This document shows, one piece after another, positions 27,523-37,334 of a stretch of DNA of 64,000 nucleotides. The position numbers were made by a program, and so were the translations under genes. This stretch comes from Sphingorhabdus sp. EL138 (GTDB lineage Bacteria; Pseudomonadota; Alphaproteobacteria; Sphingomonadales; Sphingomonadaceae), in contig NZ_CAMDCK010000012.1 in NCBI RefSeq assembly GCF_945890115.1, positions 1-64,000 on the forward strand. The letters run 5' to 3'. Under the pieces are notes generated by a model. The model was not told the origin of the DNA, made no database searches, and saw only the letters and a list, made by a program, of their open reading frames with translations. Numbering within the stretch: the stretch's first letter is position 1; each line of letters starts with the position of its first letter.

Positions 27523-28185
27523 TCAGAAGGCGTATATGCGATCTGCTCCTACCTTCTCCCTAGGATGCATGCCAAGGCCAATCAAAAACTCTGAGGCCAT
27601 CGCGATATGATCGATAGACCCCCCTTTCCCACCGATTGGCTTTTCCTCGATCAGCACAACCGGCCTACAGCGCAGCAATGTCTCCGAACTGCCTCGCAAA
27701 GCTATTAATTCACTGCCCTGAATATCGAGTTTAACTAATCCGACAGCTTTAAGATCTAGGCTGTCGATTGTTACCATTTGCACCTCCTCGATCATATCCG
27801 GGTTGTCAGCCGGTATGGGGCAGTCAACTAAAGCGTGGTCGCAGACAAAAGCGCCTCCAACGTTCTTGGGCGTGCGCTGAATATGGATAGACCTAGCTTC
27901 TTCGCCGACCGCAATTTTCATAATCTCAACATTGCTGGGAACATTCAGTTCTAGGCAGGCAACGTTTTCTGCGACCGGTTCGATGGCTACCACTTTGATA
28001 AAGCGAGTTGCGAAATGTCGGGAGAAGATGCCAACGTTTGCTCCAACGTCGATGCAAGTTTCCCAGTTTGTGACATACTCAAGCGCCTTGTCGCGCTGGG
28101 GCTTTTGATAGGCGCCAATCGCTTCGCCATATTGCATGAAATGCTGCTCGCTATCGGGAAAATAGAGTTCTCCTATTAGCTTCAT
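27523..28185 (-). CDS. FkbM-family methyltransferase (1)
   Basis: The product (220 residues) has motif I CIDVGANVGIFSRHF, the acidic VVAIEPVAENVACLELN and the FkbM-type LVKLDIQGSELIALRGSSETL. These enzymes O-methylate sugars or natural products. The start at 28185 is chosen because GGAGGG lies just before it; an ATG 18 codons upstream has no ribosome site. It is convergent with the sulfotransferase-like gene and divergent from kdsA. Confidence 0.8.
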   Translation of the reverse strand: MKLIGELYFPDSEQHFMQYGEAIGAYQKPQRDKALEYVTNWETCIDVGANVGIFSRHFATRFIKVVAIEPVAENVACLELNVPSNVEIMKIAVGEEARSIHIQRTPKNVGGAFVCDHALVDCPIPADNPDMIEEVQMVTIDSLDLKAVGLVKLDIQGSELIALRGSSETLLRCRPVVLIEEKPIGGKGGSIDHIAMASEFLIGLGMHPREKVGADRIYAF

Positions 28186-28380
28186 CTTGCCCTCCATATC
28201 ATAGCTACACGCTGACCAATCTCGTGTCTTCGCGCACAACCGCGTGCTTACACCTGATTATAGCTCTCGTAACCTTTTTGCGACGATAGTGAAAGTGGTA
28301 TAGCGCAAATTTTTTATAGCTAGACTCTTGTTGAAGTTGATTGCTATTTACGGCATCTCATTTATCAGCGCCAGTTGTAA

Positions 28381-28410
28381 TTGAGACCGTGATAAGCGGT
28401 TTTTTATAAT
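28381..28410 (+). promoter_or_regulatory. Candidate promoter of the kdsA operon
   Basis: TTGAGA (28381-28386) and TATAAT (28405-28410) are separated by 18 bases in an AT-rich stretch. The -10 hexamer lies only 2 bases before the first possible ATG of kdsA, so transcripts would start at or inside the presumed start. This favours the in-frame TTG at 28425, which has GGGAAA upstream, or nearly leaderless translation. Confidence 0.45.
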
Positions 28411-28412
28411 GA

Positions 28413-29267
<855 letters not shown>

Positions 29268-29269
29268 CC

Positions 29270-30058
29270 ATGATCGAACGATTGCAAAGTTGGGCGGAGC
29301 GCCTGAGTGGTAAAGCACAGCAAACGCGCATCATGATCTTTGGCGACAGCCATACTGTCGCCATCGAGCAGGCAATTGCTTTTCGGGCAGATAATCCCGA
29401 TCCCGTCTTACCTCCGCTGGAGCTGTTTCGTTTACGCAAGGTCAAGGGTGAAGTTTGGCTTGGCGATACCGGATTAGATGAGTTCTGCAAGAAGATTTCC
29501 CGCTTGCGACCAACCGATGCGGTTTTCTCTGCGATAGGAGGCAATCAGTATGCCATCCCGAGCACGGTGCGTGCGCCGCCTTATTTTTACTTAGTCTCTA
29601 AAAACACGTCACAAGTCGGGGTGAATTTTGAAGAAACCATCATACCCGTGCGCGTTCTGGAGAGCTACATTTCCAGTGGCGTCACCAATTCCGATGGGCC
29701 TATGTTACAGAAGATACGGTCGGCGACGCACTCGCGGGTGTTTCATCTTACCCCGCCACCGCCCAAGGAAGACAATGAATTCATCAAGCGTTTTCATGAG
29801 AAACGGTTTGCAGCGGAAGGGCTGGGAAGATTAGAGCCGCATTCACCGGAATTGCGGCTAGCGTGCTGGGAAATGCAACATAAAAGCCTCACGTATTTTT
29901 GTTCCAAAGTTGGGGTCGAATTGCTGCCGCCGCCAACTGCTACAGTTTGCCCGCGCGGTTTTCTCGATAAGCATTATTATGGTAAGGATGTAACTCACGC
30001 GAATCGCCGATATGGCGAGCAAGTGTTAAGGCAGATTGCCTCAGTGATGGGTGGGTAG
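29270..30058 (+). CDS. SGNH-like hypothetical protein (1)
   Basis: The 262-residue protein has no signal peptide. It opens with IMIFGDSHTVAIEQAI, a GDSH block like the GDSL/SGNH nucleophile motif, and ends with DVTHANRRYGEQVL, a D-x-x-H block that could provide the catalytic Asp and His. A GGNQY segment in the middle may be the Gly-Asn block. It starts 2 bases after kdsA and is followed at one base by a related gene. An esterase or acetyl-transfer role on a sugar is plausible but unproven. Confidence 0.6.
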   Translation: MIERLQSWAERLSGKAQQTRIMIFGDSHTVAIEQAIAFRADNPDPVLPPLELFRLRKVKGEVWLGDTGLDEFCKKISRLRPTDAVFSAIGGNQYAIPSTVRAPPYFYLVSKNTSQVGVNFEETIIPVRVLESYISSGVTNSDGPMLQKIRSATHSRVFHLTPPPPKEDNEFIKRFHEKRFAAEGLGRLEPHSPELRLACWEMQHKSLTYFCSKVGVELLPPPTATVCPRGFLDKHYYGKDVTHANRRYGEQVLRQIASVMGG

Positions 30059-30059
30059 G

Positions 30060-30800
30060 ATGACCAAAGCTGTAATCGTCGGACAAAGCCACACTGTTTG
30101 TATGTCCGCAGCCGCGGCGGCCACTCCAGGCTGGGGCCAGTTTCCAGTTTATCGGGTACGAAGTGGGGATAAGCTAAGTGACCCAGACGCGCTATCGAAC
30201 GATCAGGCAATCGATCTGGTTCGAAAGCTAAATGAAAACGTCGATGTATTCCTCTCGATCCCGGGGACGTATCACAACATCCTCGGCTTGGTTCGGTCCC
30301 GGCTGGATTTCGATTTTTTCCTAAACCCGGAAGATCGTCTGCTTGATTTAGACTACCTTGTGCCGCGAAGGGTCATTACAAGTGCATTCGACATGCATCT
30401 TGAAACTGAGGCACTTGTGCCGAAATTGAAAGGAGTTGCGGCGGGCCGGGTCTATGTGCTGGCCTGCCCACCACCAAAGCAAGACAATGCATTCATGATG
30501 CAACGATTGCTCGCGAAATGGAATAAGCCGTACCGAGGTCAAGACATTGCAGCCTGCGGCCTAAATCGCCCGGAGTTGAGGCGCAAACTTTGGTTAATCG
30601 AATGCGAGAGAACTAAATTCTGGGCTGAGAGCATGGGTCTCGATTTCTTACATGCTCCACACGCAGCCTTGAATGACGAGGGGTTTCTAGCGGAACAATA
30701 TTACGCCGAAGATGCGACCCATGCTAACGAAGATTATGGTCTTTTGATTCTTAAACTTGTTGCCTCTGTTACCAATCAAAACAAGGGTCTGCTTAAATGA
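30060..30800 (+). CDS. SGNH-like hypothetical protein (2), paralogue of the preceding gene
   Basis: The 246-residue product matches the layout of the preceding protein: an opening VIVGQSHTVCMS with Ser-His at the nucleophile position, a central ACPPPKQDNAFM block parallel to LTPPPPKEDNEFI in the neighbour, and a terminal DATHANEDYGLLIL with D-x-x-H. The two are clearly tandem paralogues that have diverged widely. The start at 30060 is one base after the previous stop, and the gene overlaps the GSCFA gene (ATGA). Function is unknown. Confidence 0.6.
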   Translation: MTKAVIVGQSHTVCMSAAAAATPGWGQFPVYRVRSGDKLSDPDALSNDQAIDLVRKLNENVDVFLSIPGTYHNILGLVRSRLDFDFFLNPEDRLLDLDYLVPRRVITSAFDMHLETEALVPKLKGVAAGRVYVLACPPPKQDNAFMMQRLLAKWNKPYRGQDIAACGLNRPELRRKLWLIECERTKFWAESMGLDFLHAPHAALNDEGFLAEQYYAEDATHANEDYGLLILKLVASVTNQNKGLLK

Positions 30801-31885
30801 CCAAACCACATCCCTACAACTCCGCCCCAGCGCACAATTTCTGGCGACGGTCGGTCGCTGAGCTCGATCCAGGTTTGGTAGACCCTGTCGTCAACTTTCC
30901 AATTCGTATAGACTCGGACATGCGGGTTGCGACAGCAGGCAGTTGTTTCGCGCAACATATCGCGCGGTACCTACGCAACAGCGGTTTCAACTACTATGTT
31001 ACCGAACCGGGCCATCCGATCTTGCCCGAATCTGTCCGAACAAAAAACAACTATGGGCTGTTCACCGCGCGCTACGGCAATATTTACACTGCTCGGCAAC
31101 TGGTCCAGCTGGTCGAGCGCGCCTATGGTAGCTTCGCTCCAGCGGAGTCTGTATGGCAGGAAGCGGACGATGTCTTCCTTGACCCGTTCCGGCCTTCTAG
31201 CCAGCCAGGCGGTTTCATCACAAAGCTGGAACTTGAACTCGATCGGGCCCAACACCTTGCGGCTGTCCGCGAAATGCTAGAGACTTTGGACGTGTTTGTT
31301 TTCACACTCGGCCTCACGGAATGCTGGGTGTCGAGACATGACGGTTCTGCTTTCCCGGTCTGCCCAGGCGTGGAAGGCGGAGCCTTCGATCCCGATCGCT
31401 ACATGTTCTATAACCAGACGCTTGATGATGTCATAGCGGATATGACGAAATTCCTGATGGCTCTGGCCCGGGTCAACCCAAAGGCGCAGGTTATCCTTAC
31501 AGTCTCGCCGGTTCCCTTGGCAGCTACAGCTCGGCATGATCAGCACGTTCTCACGGCGACAACCTACTCCAAGGCGGTACTCCGCATAGCGGCAGAGACG
31601 CTAGCGGCACAGTTCCACCACGTCGCCTACTTTCCATCCTACGAAATTATCACCGGTGCATTCAATCGTGGTGGATACTATGCTCCTGATCTGCGCAACA
31701 TAGTGGAAAGTGGAGTTTCCCATGTAATGGGACTTTTTATGAAGCACGCGACAATATCGCAAACCGAAGTCCAGGCAGAAAAGGACGAACCTATGCGCGG
31801 TACGGGCCAAAGTGATGCCTATTTCGAGATGGTGCAGCACGTGGTCCAAGTCGAATGCGACGAAGCCGCGCTTGATCGGCCATAA
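30797..31885 (+). CDS. GSCFA domain protein
   Basis: The 362-residue protein carries the AGSCFAQHIARYL motif defining the GSCFA family, which is related to the SGNH hydrolases, and the later FTLGLTECW and VILTVSPVPL blocks of that family. It is translationally coupled to the SGNH-like pair, giving three successive genes of related fold. Family members occur in polysaccharide loci but have no settled reaction; ester removal or transfer is the usual suggestion. It appears cytoplasmic. Confidence 0.8.
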   Translation: MTKPHPYNSAPAHNFWRRSVAELDPGLVDPVVNFPIRIDSDMRVATAGSCFAQHIARYLRNSGFNYYVTEPGHPILPESVRTKNNYGLFTARYGNIYTARQLVQLVERAYGSFAPAESVWQEADDVFLDPFRPSSQPGGFITKLELELDRAQHLAAVREMLETLDVFVFTLGLTECWVSRHDGSAFPVCPGVEGGAFDPDRYMFYNQTLDDVIADMTKFLMALARVNPKAQVILTVSPVPLAATARHDQHVLTATTYSKAVLRIAAETLAAQFHHVAYFPSYEIITGAFNRGGYYAPDLRNIVESGVSHVMGLFMKHATISQTEVQAEKDEPMRGTGQSDAYFEMVQHVVQVECDEAALDRP

Positions 31886-31934
31886 GCGACGCCTACCACC
31901 CTACGAACAGTTCAACTAAGTCTGGAACAATCCA

Positions 31935-32978
31935 TTGAACCTTTTTGATCTCGCCCGACGCCAGGATACTAACCTCTTGCTCGATGGCGAGGTAGTCGCC
32001 TCGAAACGATCCTATGCAGATGGCGTATGGCGCGGTTTGGCTATCTCGTCTGGTGCATCCTTCAGGATCTCCGATATTCGACGGTTTGTATCGTTTCGTC
32101 ACTTTCCCGAGCAAATCGGTTGGCGTTTCTCCGTTCCTCCTGGCGGCAGAGCTAGTTTGCGCTTGTTGTCTCAGACGAACCAAAGCGTTTTAGGTGAGGT
32201 GGAATTCGCTGAGGGGGTTCACCCGGTAACAATGCCATGGCCACTTGTGCCCTGCGGCGCGATCGATCTGGATGTTTCGTTCAATTGCTCCCAAAGCCAG
32301 CCGTTGTTTATCGGCAATCACCGCCTTTTGTCGCGGCAATGGCTTTATGACAGCTGCACCGGCCGGGGAGTTGAGATCGGACCGGGTCCCGTGCCCCAGA
32401 TTTTACCCCAATCGGATCGTGACGTTTCGTATCTTGAGCAGATGCCGGCAGAGGAGTGGAACAGGCTCTACAATGGGGGCGGCAAGTACCCGATCCGCCC
32501 CGAGCTCTGGTCCAACTACATCGTCGGGGATGCCTCAGAACTCCCAGTGCCTGACGGCTCGCTCGATTTTATTTTCGGTAGCCATGTCTTTGAACACTTA
32601 GCTAATCCCATCGGCCATCTGCAGCGGTGGCATGCAAAGCTAAAAAGCGGCGGCAAGGTTGCCATGGTGGTCCCAGATCTTCATGGCACGAAGGATTCGA
32701 TCCATCATCGCTGTTCATTGGACAGCATGATCGACGAATTCCGGCGCTGCATCTGGTCGGCTGAACCCGCCCATTACTCGCGCCACTTGCGACGCAGCGT
32801 CGATGATCCACGCCTGATTGCGCTCATGGATCGCGGGGAATCAATTCATGTCCATTACTACGATAACATAAGCTGCCAGCAGTTGCTCGATTTCGCTGTT
32901 CGGGAGTTGGGCTATGTAGATTATGTTATCAATCACACGCCCAATCACAAGGACTTCCATTTCCTGCTGGTTCGTTAA
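31935..32978 (+). CDS. SAM-dependent methyltransferase with N-terminal beta-rich domain
   Basis: The 347-residue product has two parts. Residues 1-130 are beta-rich, with alternating hydrophobic strands, and unrecognised. Residues from about 140 form a class I methyltransferase: GRGVEIGPGPVPQI (motif I), VGDASELPVPDGSLDFIFGSHVFEHL and a post-motif GGKVAMVVPD. TTG at 31935 is the likely start. The N-terminal part may bind the glycan or a partner. It lies between the GSCFA gene and the epimerase; acting on a sugar is inference. Confidence 0.75.
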   Translation: MNLFDLARRQDTNLLLDGEVVASKRSYADGVWRGLAISSGASFRISDIRRFVSFRHFPEQIGWRFSVPPGGRASLRLLSQTNQSVLGEVEFAEGVHPVTMPWPLVPCGAIDLDVSFNCSQSQPLFIGNHRLLSRQWLYDSCTGRGVEIGPGPVPQILPQSDRDVSYLEQMPAEEWNRLYNGGGKYPIRPELWSNYIVGDASELPVPDGSLDFIFGSHVFEHLANPIGHLQRWHAKLKSGGKVAMVVPDLHGTKDSIHHRCSLDSMIDEFRRCIWSAEPAHYSRHLRRSVDDPRLIALMDRGESIHVHYYDNISCQQLLDFAVRELGYVDYVINHTPNHKDFHFLLVR

Positions 32979-32998
32979 AATGCGTTTGGAGGCCTAGA

Positions 32999-34132
32999 AT
33001 GTCGCAACTAGTACTAGTCACTGGAGGTGCAGGGTTCATCGGTACCCATCTGGTTCGAAAGCTGCTCTCTGCTGGCTTGCGGGTCCGAATCCTCGACAAC
33101 CTGTCGCCGCAGGTTCACGGTGCCCATGCAACGTCTCATTATGTTCCGCCGCCGGGAGCCGAGTTCATCCTAGGCGATGTCACAAGCCGTGTCGTTGTCG
33201 AACGGGCGGTCGACCAAGTGGAAACAATCGTGCATCTTGCGGCCGAGACTGGAACGGGTCAGTCGATGTACGAGATTGATCGCTATTACCGAACAAATGT
33301 CCAGGCGACTGCGTTGATCTTTGATCTGCTTCGAAACAATGATTGCATACCAGTATCCAACTTTATTCTAGCTTCTAGTCGATCCGTTTATGGCGAGGGC
33401 GCCTATTATTGTGACGCTTGTGCGGGGCGCTGCTTTCCGTTGCCGCGCAAGCAGGCACAACTGGAAAGGCGTGATTGGGAACCACTTTGCAATGACTGCG
33501 GCGGTGCTCTGGAACCGATCCCGACCCGCGAGGATGACAAGCTACAACCATCCTCGATCTATGCAGCAACCAAATTGGCGCAAGAGGAACTTGCTCGCGT
33601 CGCGGCTTCGGCTCAGGGGCTGGCCCATTCGATACTGCGGTTCCAGAATGTCTATGGCGAAGGGCAATCGCTGGCCAATCCTTACACTGGGATCCTCTCG
33701 ATCTTCTCGACGCGGATTAGATTGGGGCTGTCCTTGCCGATCTTCGAGGATGGCGCAGAAACGCGCGATTTCGTCCATGTAGACGACGTGACCGATGCGG
33801 TATTGGCCAGCGTCATGAACCCGGCAACCGAGGGGGTAACGGCGAATGTTGGGTCGGGTCAGGCGACCTCGATCATGCGGGTCGCGACCTTGCTCGCACA
33901 AATCATGGAGGCGACGCAGCCACCACATGTCAGCGGAGCTTATCGCGTGGGAGACATCCGCCATAACTTTGCCGATCTTGGTCGATTGCAGGCAAACTTC
34001 GGGGTCACTCCCTGCATTCCGCTTGAGGAGGGCCTGATCCGGTTCGCGGACTGGGTGGCAACTCAGCCCATTCCAGAAGATCAACTCGACAAGGCCAATG
34101 AAGAACTTCGCAAAAGAAAGTTAGCTGGATGA
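32999..34132 (+). CDS. NAD-dependent sugar epimerase (SDR) with zinc-ribbon-like insert, dTDP-rhamnose 4-epimerase-like
   Basis: The 377-residue extended SDR has [15 protein letters not shown] for NAD binding and a catalytic SSIYAATK. Between about residues 139 and 165 an insertion with two CxxC-type pairs (CDACAGRC and CNDCGG) probably binds zinc. This insert recurs in epimerases similar to dTDP-L-rhamnose 4-epimerase (WbiB), which makes dTDP-6-deoxy-L-talose. Since rmlABCD lies in the same locus, a 6-deoxytalose residue in the capsule is plausible. It overlaps the next methyltransferase gene (ATGA). Confidence 0.75.
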   Translation: MSQLVLVTGGAGFIGTHLVRKLLSAGLRVRILDNLSPQVHGAHATSHYVPPPGAEFILGDVTSRVVVERAVDQVETIVHLAAETGTGQSMYEIDRYYRTNVQATALIFDLLRNNDCIPVSNFILASSRSVYGEGAYYCDACAGRCFPLPRKQAQLERRDWEPLCNDCGGALEPIPTREDDKLQPSSIYAATKLAQEELARVAASAQGLAHSILRFQNVYGEGQSLANPYTGILSIFSTRIRLGLSLPIFEDGAETRDFVHVDDVTDAVLASVMNPATEGVTANVGSGQATSIMRVATLLAQIMEATQPPHVSGAYRVGDIRHNFADLGRLQANFGVTPCIPLEEGLIRFADWVATQPIPEDQLDKANEELRKRKLAG

Positions 34133-35127
34133 CCAAATGGCTCAACCTATTTCGAAATCGGCCTGCGGCTGAAAAGCTGCCGTCGCCGTCGCCAGAGGCC
34201 CAGGCCGCTGCTCCGGGAAACGAACTGCGGGTCCAGACGAAATGGCTTGACCAGACTTATGCCGTGGTCGAGCATCATGATCAGTCCATGCGCTTTGCCA
34301 CGACTGGTAAGTCCAGTTTCAAACGGGTTCGCAGCCTGTTCGAAAAGGAACCAATCACCCTAGCCTGGATCGATAGCTTTGGGCGCGAACAAGTGCTCTA
34401 CGATGTCGGTGCGAATGTTGGCATGTACACAATCTATGCTGCGATTATGCGCCAGGCCCAAGTCTACTCTTTTGAACCTGAAGCGTTAAACTACGCTGAA
34501 CTCAACAAGAACATCTACCTAAATGGGCTGCATGGCCAAGTGATGGGATATTGCTTGGCCCTTTCTGATGTCGACAAGATCGATCGTCTGCTGCTGAGTG
34601 ACTTCGGCCTCGGTATTTCCTATCACGACTTCGAGGAAAACAGCTGGACCGAGGACAAGAAATTTTCGCCGGACTGGATAGTAACCCGCAATGATCGCAA
34701 GCCACAGGGTTGTATCGGTCGTCGGCTCGACAGCTTGGTCGCCGACGGGCTGCCGTTTCCGGACCATATCAAGATCGATGTCGATGGCCTCGAACACCGC
34801 GTCGTTTCAGGGATGACGGATTTGCTCAGAAACCCAAAGCTCAAAACTATGCTGATTGAGATCAATTTTGATAACCCGAAGAACTTGGCCCTGATCGATG
34901 ATCTTGTTGCGCTGGGCTGGCGCTTTTCCTGGGCACAGCTTCGTATCAACCGTAAGGTCAAGTTTACGGTCGAGCAGATCAAGGGTTATCAAGCGCGGGG
35001 CGTAGGAGGTCTGAACTACATCTTTTACCGCGACGCAATCTATGACAGCTTTTTTGCGAATGTCTTTGAACGCTATGTTCCGGGGGTCAGTTTAAATGTG
35101 GAGGACCTAATTCCTGTCTGGACCTAA
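34129..35127 (+). CDS. FkbM-family methyltransferase (2)
   Basis: The 332-residue protein contains LYDVGANVGMYTIYAA (motif I), VYSFEPEALNYAELNKNI and the FkbM-type IKIDVDGLEHRVVSGM. A Pro/Ala-rich stretch at 10-30 precedes the domain. It is the last gene of the kdsA-led plus-strand operon and ends five bases before the convergent giant glycosyltransferase-like gene. An O-methyltransferase acting on the glycan is likely from family and context. Confidence 0.8.
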   Translation: MTKWLNLFRNRPAAEKLPSPSPEAQAAAPGNELRVQTKWLDQTYAVVEHHDQSMRFATTGKSSFKRVRSLFEKEPITLAWIDSFGREQVLYDVGANVGMYTIYAAIMRQAQVYSFEPEALNYAELNKNIYLNGLHGQVMGYCLALSDVDKIDRLLLSDFGLGISYHDFEENSWTEDKKFSPDWIVTRNDRKPQGCIGRRLDSLVADGLPFPDHIKIDVDGLEHRVVSGMTDLLRNPKLKTMLIEINFDNPKNLALIDDLVALGWRFSWAQLRINRKVKFTVEQIKGYQARGVGGLNYIFYRDAIYDSFFANVFERYVPGVSLNVEDLIPVWT

Positions 35128-35132
35128 CCCCT

Positions 35133-37334
35133 TCAATTGCGCCGCTGCGCTGCAAGTTGTGTTGCAAGTTCGAATTTTTGTAGCACTTGCCGAGTGAGTA
35201 AGTCCTGAGAATAGTCGCGTGTCAGCTTTTGCTGGGCAGACTTTACCATTTGGAACCTTCGTTGGGGATCGTTAATCAACGATTGTAAGGCAGAGACCCA
35301 ATCTTCGTTGCTCTCAACTACGGTGCCGCAATTATCAGCGCAGCAGCGGTCATACGCGGTGCCGGCACTGGCGACCACAGCAGTGCCGATGGAAGTGTAG
35401 TCGACCCACTTTGTGTCCGCCTTAACAACGTTGAAGGGTGTCTGGCGAAGCGGAGCGAGGCCGATATGCCAGCGCAGCTGTTGAAATGCCTCGACAAATG
35501 CACCATAGTTGCTGACGCGGGGAATAGCATGAACCCGGTCTCCGAATTGCTGGAGTTCCGGCGGCATAGCCATTGACCCGAACAGTTCGAAGCGGACTTG
35601 TGGGTTGTGTCGCAAAATTTCGGACAGCGCAGGTATGAGGTCTTCAAGCTCTGGCGCCTTGTCGTTACCCATGAAACCAATAACGCTAACATCCGAGAGC
35701 TCTGCGGGAACCACGACCTGCCCGCTGCAATAAATCGCGCCGGCACTGACCCGTTGATCAAAACCAAGATCAGCGAGCCGCTGCTGAAGCCGACCGGTTG
35801 AAGTATAAACAAGATCGGCTTGCTCCAACAATTCCCGAACTGCACTCGTCCGCTCCGGTCGGTTGTGCTCGGCGTACTTAGGTCCAATCTCGGGCGGAAC
35901 ATGAAGTAGATCGTCATCGATATGGAAAATGACCGGGACATGCGAGGCTTGCAAGCCGGCAATTAGTTCTCCAGCCAGAGGGCCACTATAGCGGCAGAAG
36001 ACTGCTAGATCCGGAGAAATTGAATCAATTAGATTTTGGACGATCTTGTTAAGTTCTTCGGCTACCGTGGCTTTACCGATCATGGCTTTGAGTTCGGCCT
36101 CTGTAATGACCGTCAGATCCAGCCGGTCCGCATCGGCAAGCAGTTGTAGCGGCTTGATGAAGCTGATCTCCACGGTGGGAATAACGGCGTTAGAGATGAG
36201 TAGAATGCGGCGCGGTCGCTCGAGAGCTTGATTGTCGGGCTGGCTGAGTAGGCCGTGTACTAAAGTGAGCAAGCGTTCACGGACAATGGTCGGGTCGACT
36301 GCTAGGTGATTGCGGTCCAGAAATTCTTGCTGGCGTTTACGGAACGGCACTGGATCACGGACAGCGGCGTCAGCAAACGCGATCCAGTCGTCAACGGAGG
36401 ATACCGCAGCGAGCCCGGCATAACCTGTGACGTCGATCTGCCCGTCAGCGTCCTGCCAGACAGCAGTTGGAATGTCCGCCATAACCATATCGATGAGCAC
36501 CGAGGACGGTGCGGAGATGCCGAAGGCGAACCTTGCTAGGTCGGTCTTGTACATGGCCGAATTGGCTAACTCGAGGTTATCGGGCAGGGCGATGTTGTTC
36601 TTAAGGACGAATTGGCCGCCCGGATGGGGACGCAGCGCGACGCGTCGGCCCTTGGCGGCCTGGCTGGTGGCAAATTGCCGAATTAAATCGATGTAAGTCG
36701 CCTGGAAGTTACCAGTTGTCCGCATGCGTACGGAGTGCAAATTTTCGCAAACAAGGCCGATTTCTCCCCCACCGGCTTCGCGCCGACGATTGAACAGGCG
36801 ATTGAGGGCGAGTGGCGGCCCCAACTCGAAGAACTTGGGACGTTCCGAGTCCGCCATGTGGGTCATGCTTGCTAATGGACCCCAGCCACAAATTACATCT
36901 GCCGCGAACCGCACCCGAGCGCCATGGGCCAGGGTTTGCTCCACGTTCTGGCGGAAGCCGACACATTCATGTCCGTGCTGCACGGTTATCCGGACAAAGC
37001 TGTTCGGCATGGCCATGAACGCCTCGTGATTGGTCTCGTGAGCGGGAAGGTCTGTCTCACTGGCGCTAAACACTAACCCATGCTCGTTCTGAAGTAGCCC
37101 GTAAACCCTGCTAGGTGCATCAAACCCGGCAAGTTTTGCACGGCAAAGGCGAGCAAGTTCGATCAGTTCAGCCTGCCATACACCCGTCTGGTCCCGCCGA
37201 CGAAGCTTGTGCGATCGCAGAAACATAAGTCGGTAGGGTGTTTCGTTCGCCAGCACACGGGCGATCGGGCGAAGGATATTGATATCTTGGATCAAGTCGA
37301 ATAAGAAAACGATTGTGGGTTTCTGATGGCTCAT
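35133..37334 (-). CDS. Large two-part glycosyltransferase-like protein (733 aa)
   Basis: The N-terminal ~370 residues resemble surface-polysaccharide GT-B proteins of the CDP-glycerol-transferase/capsule type (VALRPHPGGQF, ISAPSSVLIDMVMADIPTAVW). The C-terminal half, from RRILLISNAVIP, is a second GT-B-like unit with FHIDDDLLHVPPE and VIGFMGNDKAPELEDLI. A nucleotide-sugar-type end (DYTSIGTAVVASAGTAY) follows. Two transferase modules in one chain suggest two consecutive linkages. It overlaps the upstream gene by four bases and is the last gene of a six-gene run. Confidence 0.65.
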   Translation of the reverse strand: MSHQKPTIVFLFDLIQDINILRPIARVLANETPYRLMFLRSHKLRRRDQTGVWQAELIELARLCRAKLAGFDAPSRVYGLLQNEHGLVFSASETDLPAHETNHEAFMAMPNSFVRITVQHGHECVGFRQNVEQTLAHGARVRFAADVICGWGPLASMTHMADSERPKFFELGPPLALNRLFNRRREAGGGEIGLVCENLHSVRMRTTGNFQATYIDLIRQFATSQAAKGRRVALRPHPGGQFVLKNNIALPDNLELANSAMYKTDLARFAFGISAPSSVLIDMVMADIPTAVWQDADGQIDVTGYAGLAAVSSVDDWIAFADAAVRDPVPFRKRQQEFLDRNHLAVDPTIVRERLLTLVHGLLSQPDNQALERPRRILLISNAVIPTVEISFIKPLQLLADADRLDLTVITEAELKAMIGKATVAEELNKIVQNLIDSISPDLAVFCRYSGPLAGELIAGLQASHVPVIFHIDDDLLHVPPEIGPKYAEHNRPERTSAVRELLEQADLVYTSTGRLQQRLADLGFDQRVSAGAIYCSGQVVVPAELSDVSVIGFMGNDKAPELEDLIPALSEILRHNPQVRFELFGSMAMPPELQQFGDRVHAIPRVSNYGAFVEAFQQLRWHIGLAPLRQTPFNVVKADTKWVDYTSIGTAVVASAGTAYDRCCADNCGTVVESNEDWVSALQSLINDPQRRFQMVKSAQQKLTRDYSQDLLTRQVLQKFELATQLAAQRRN

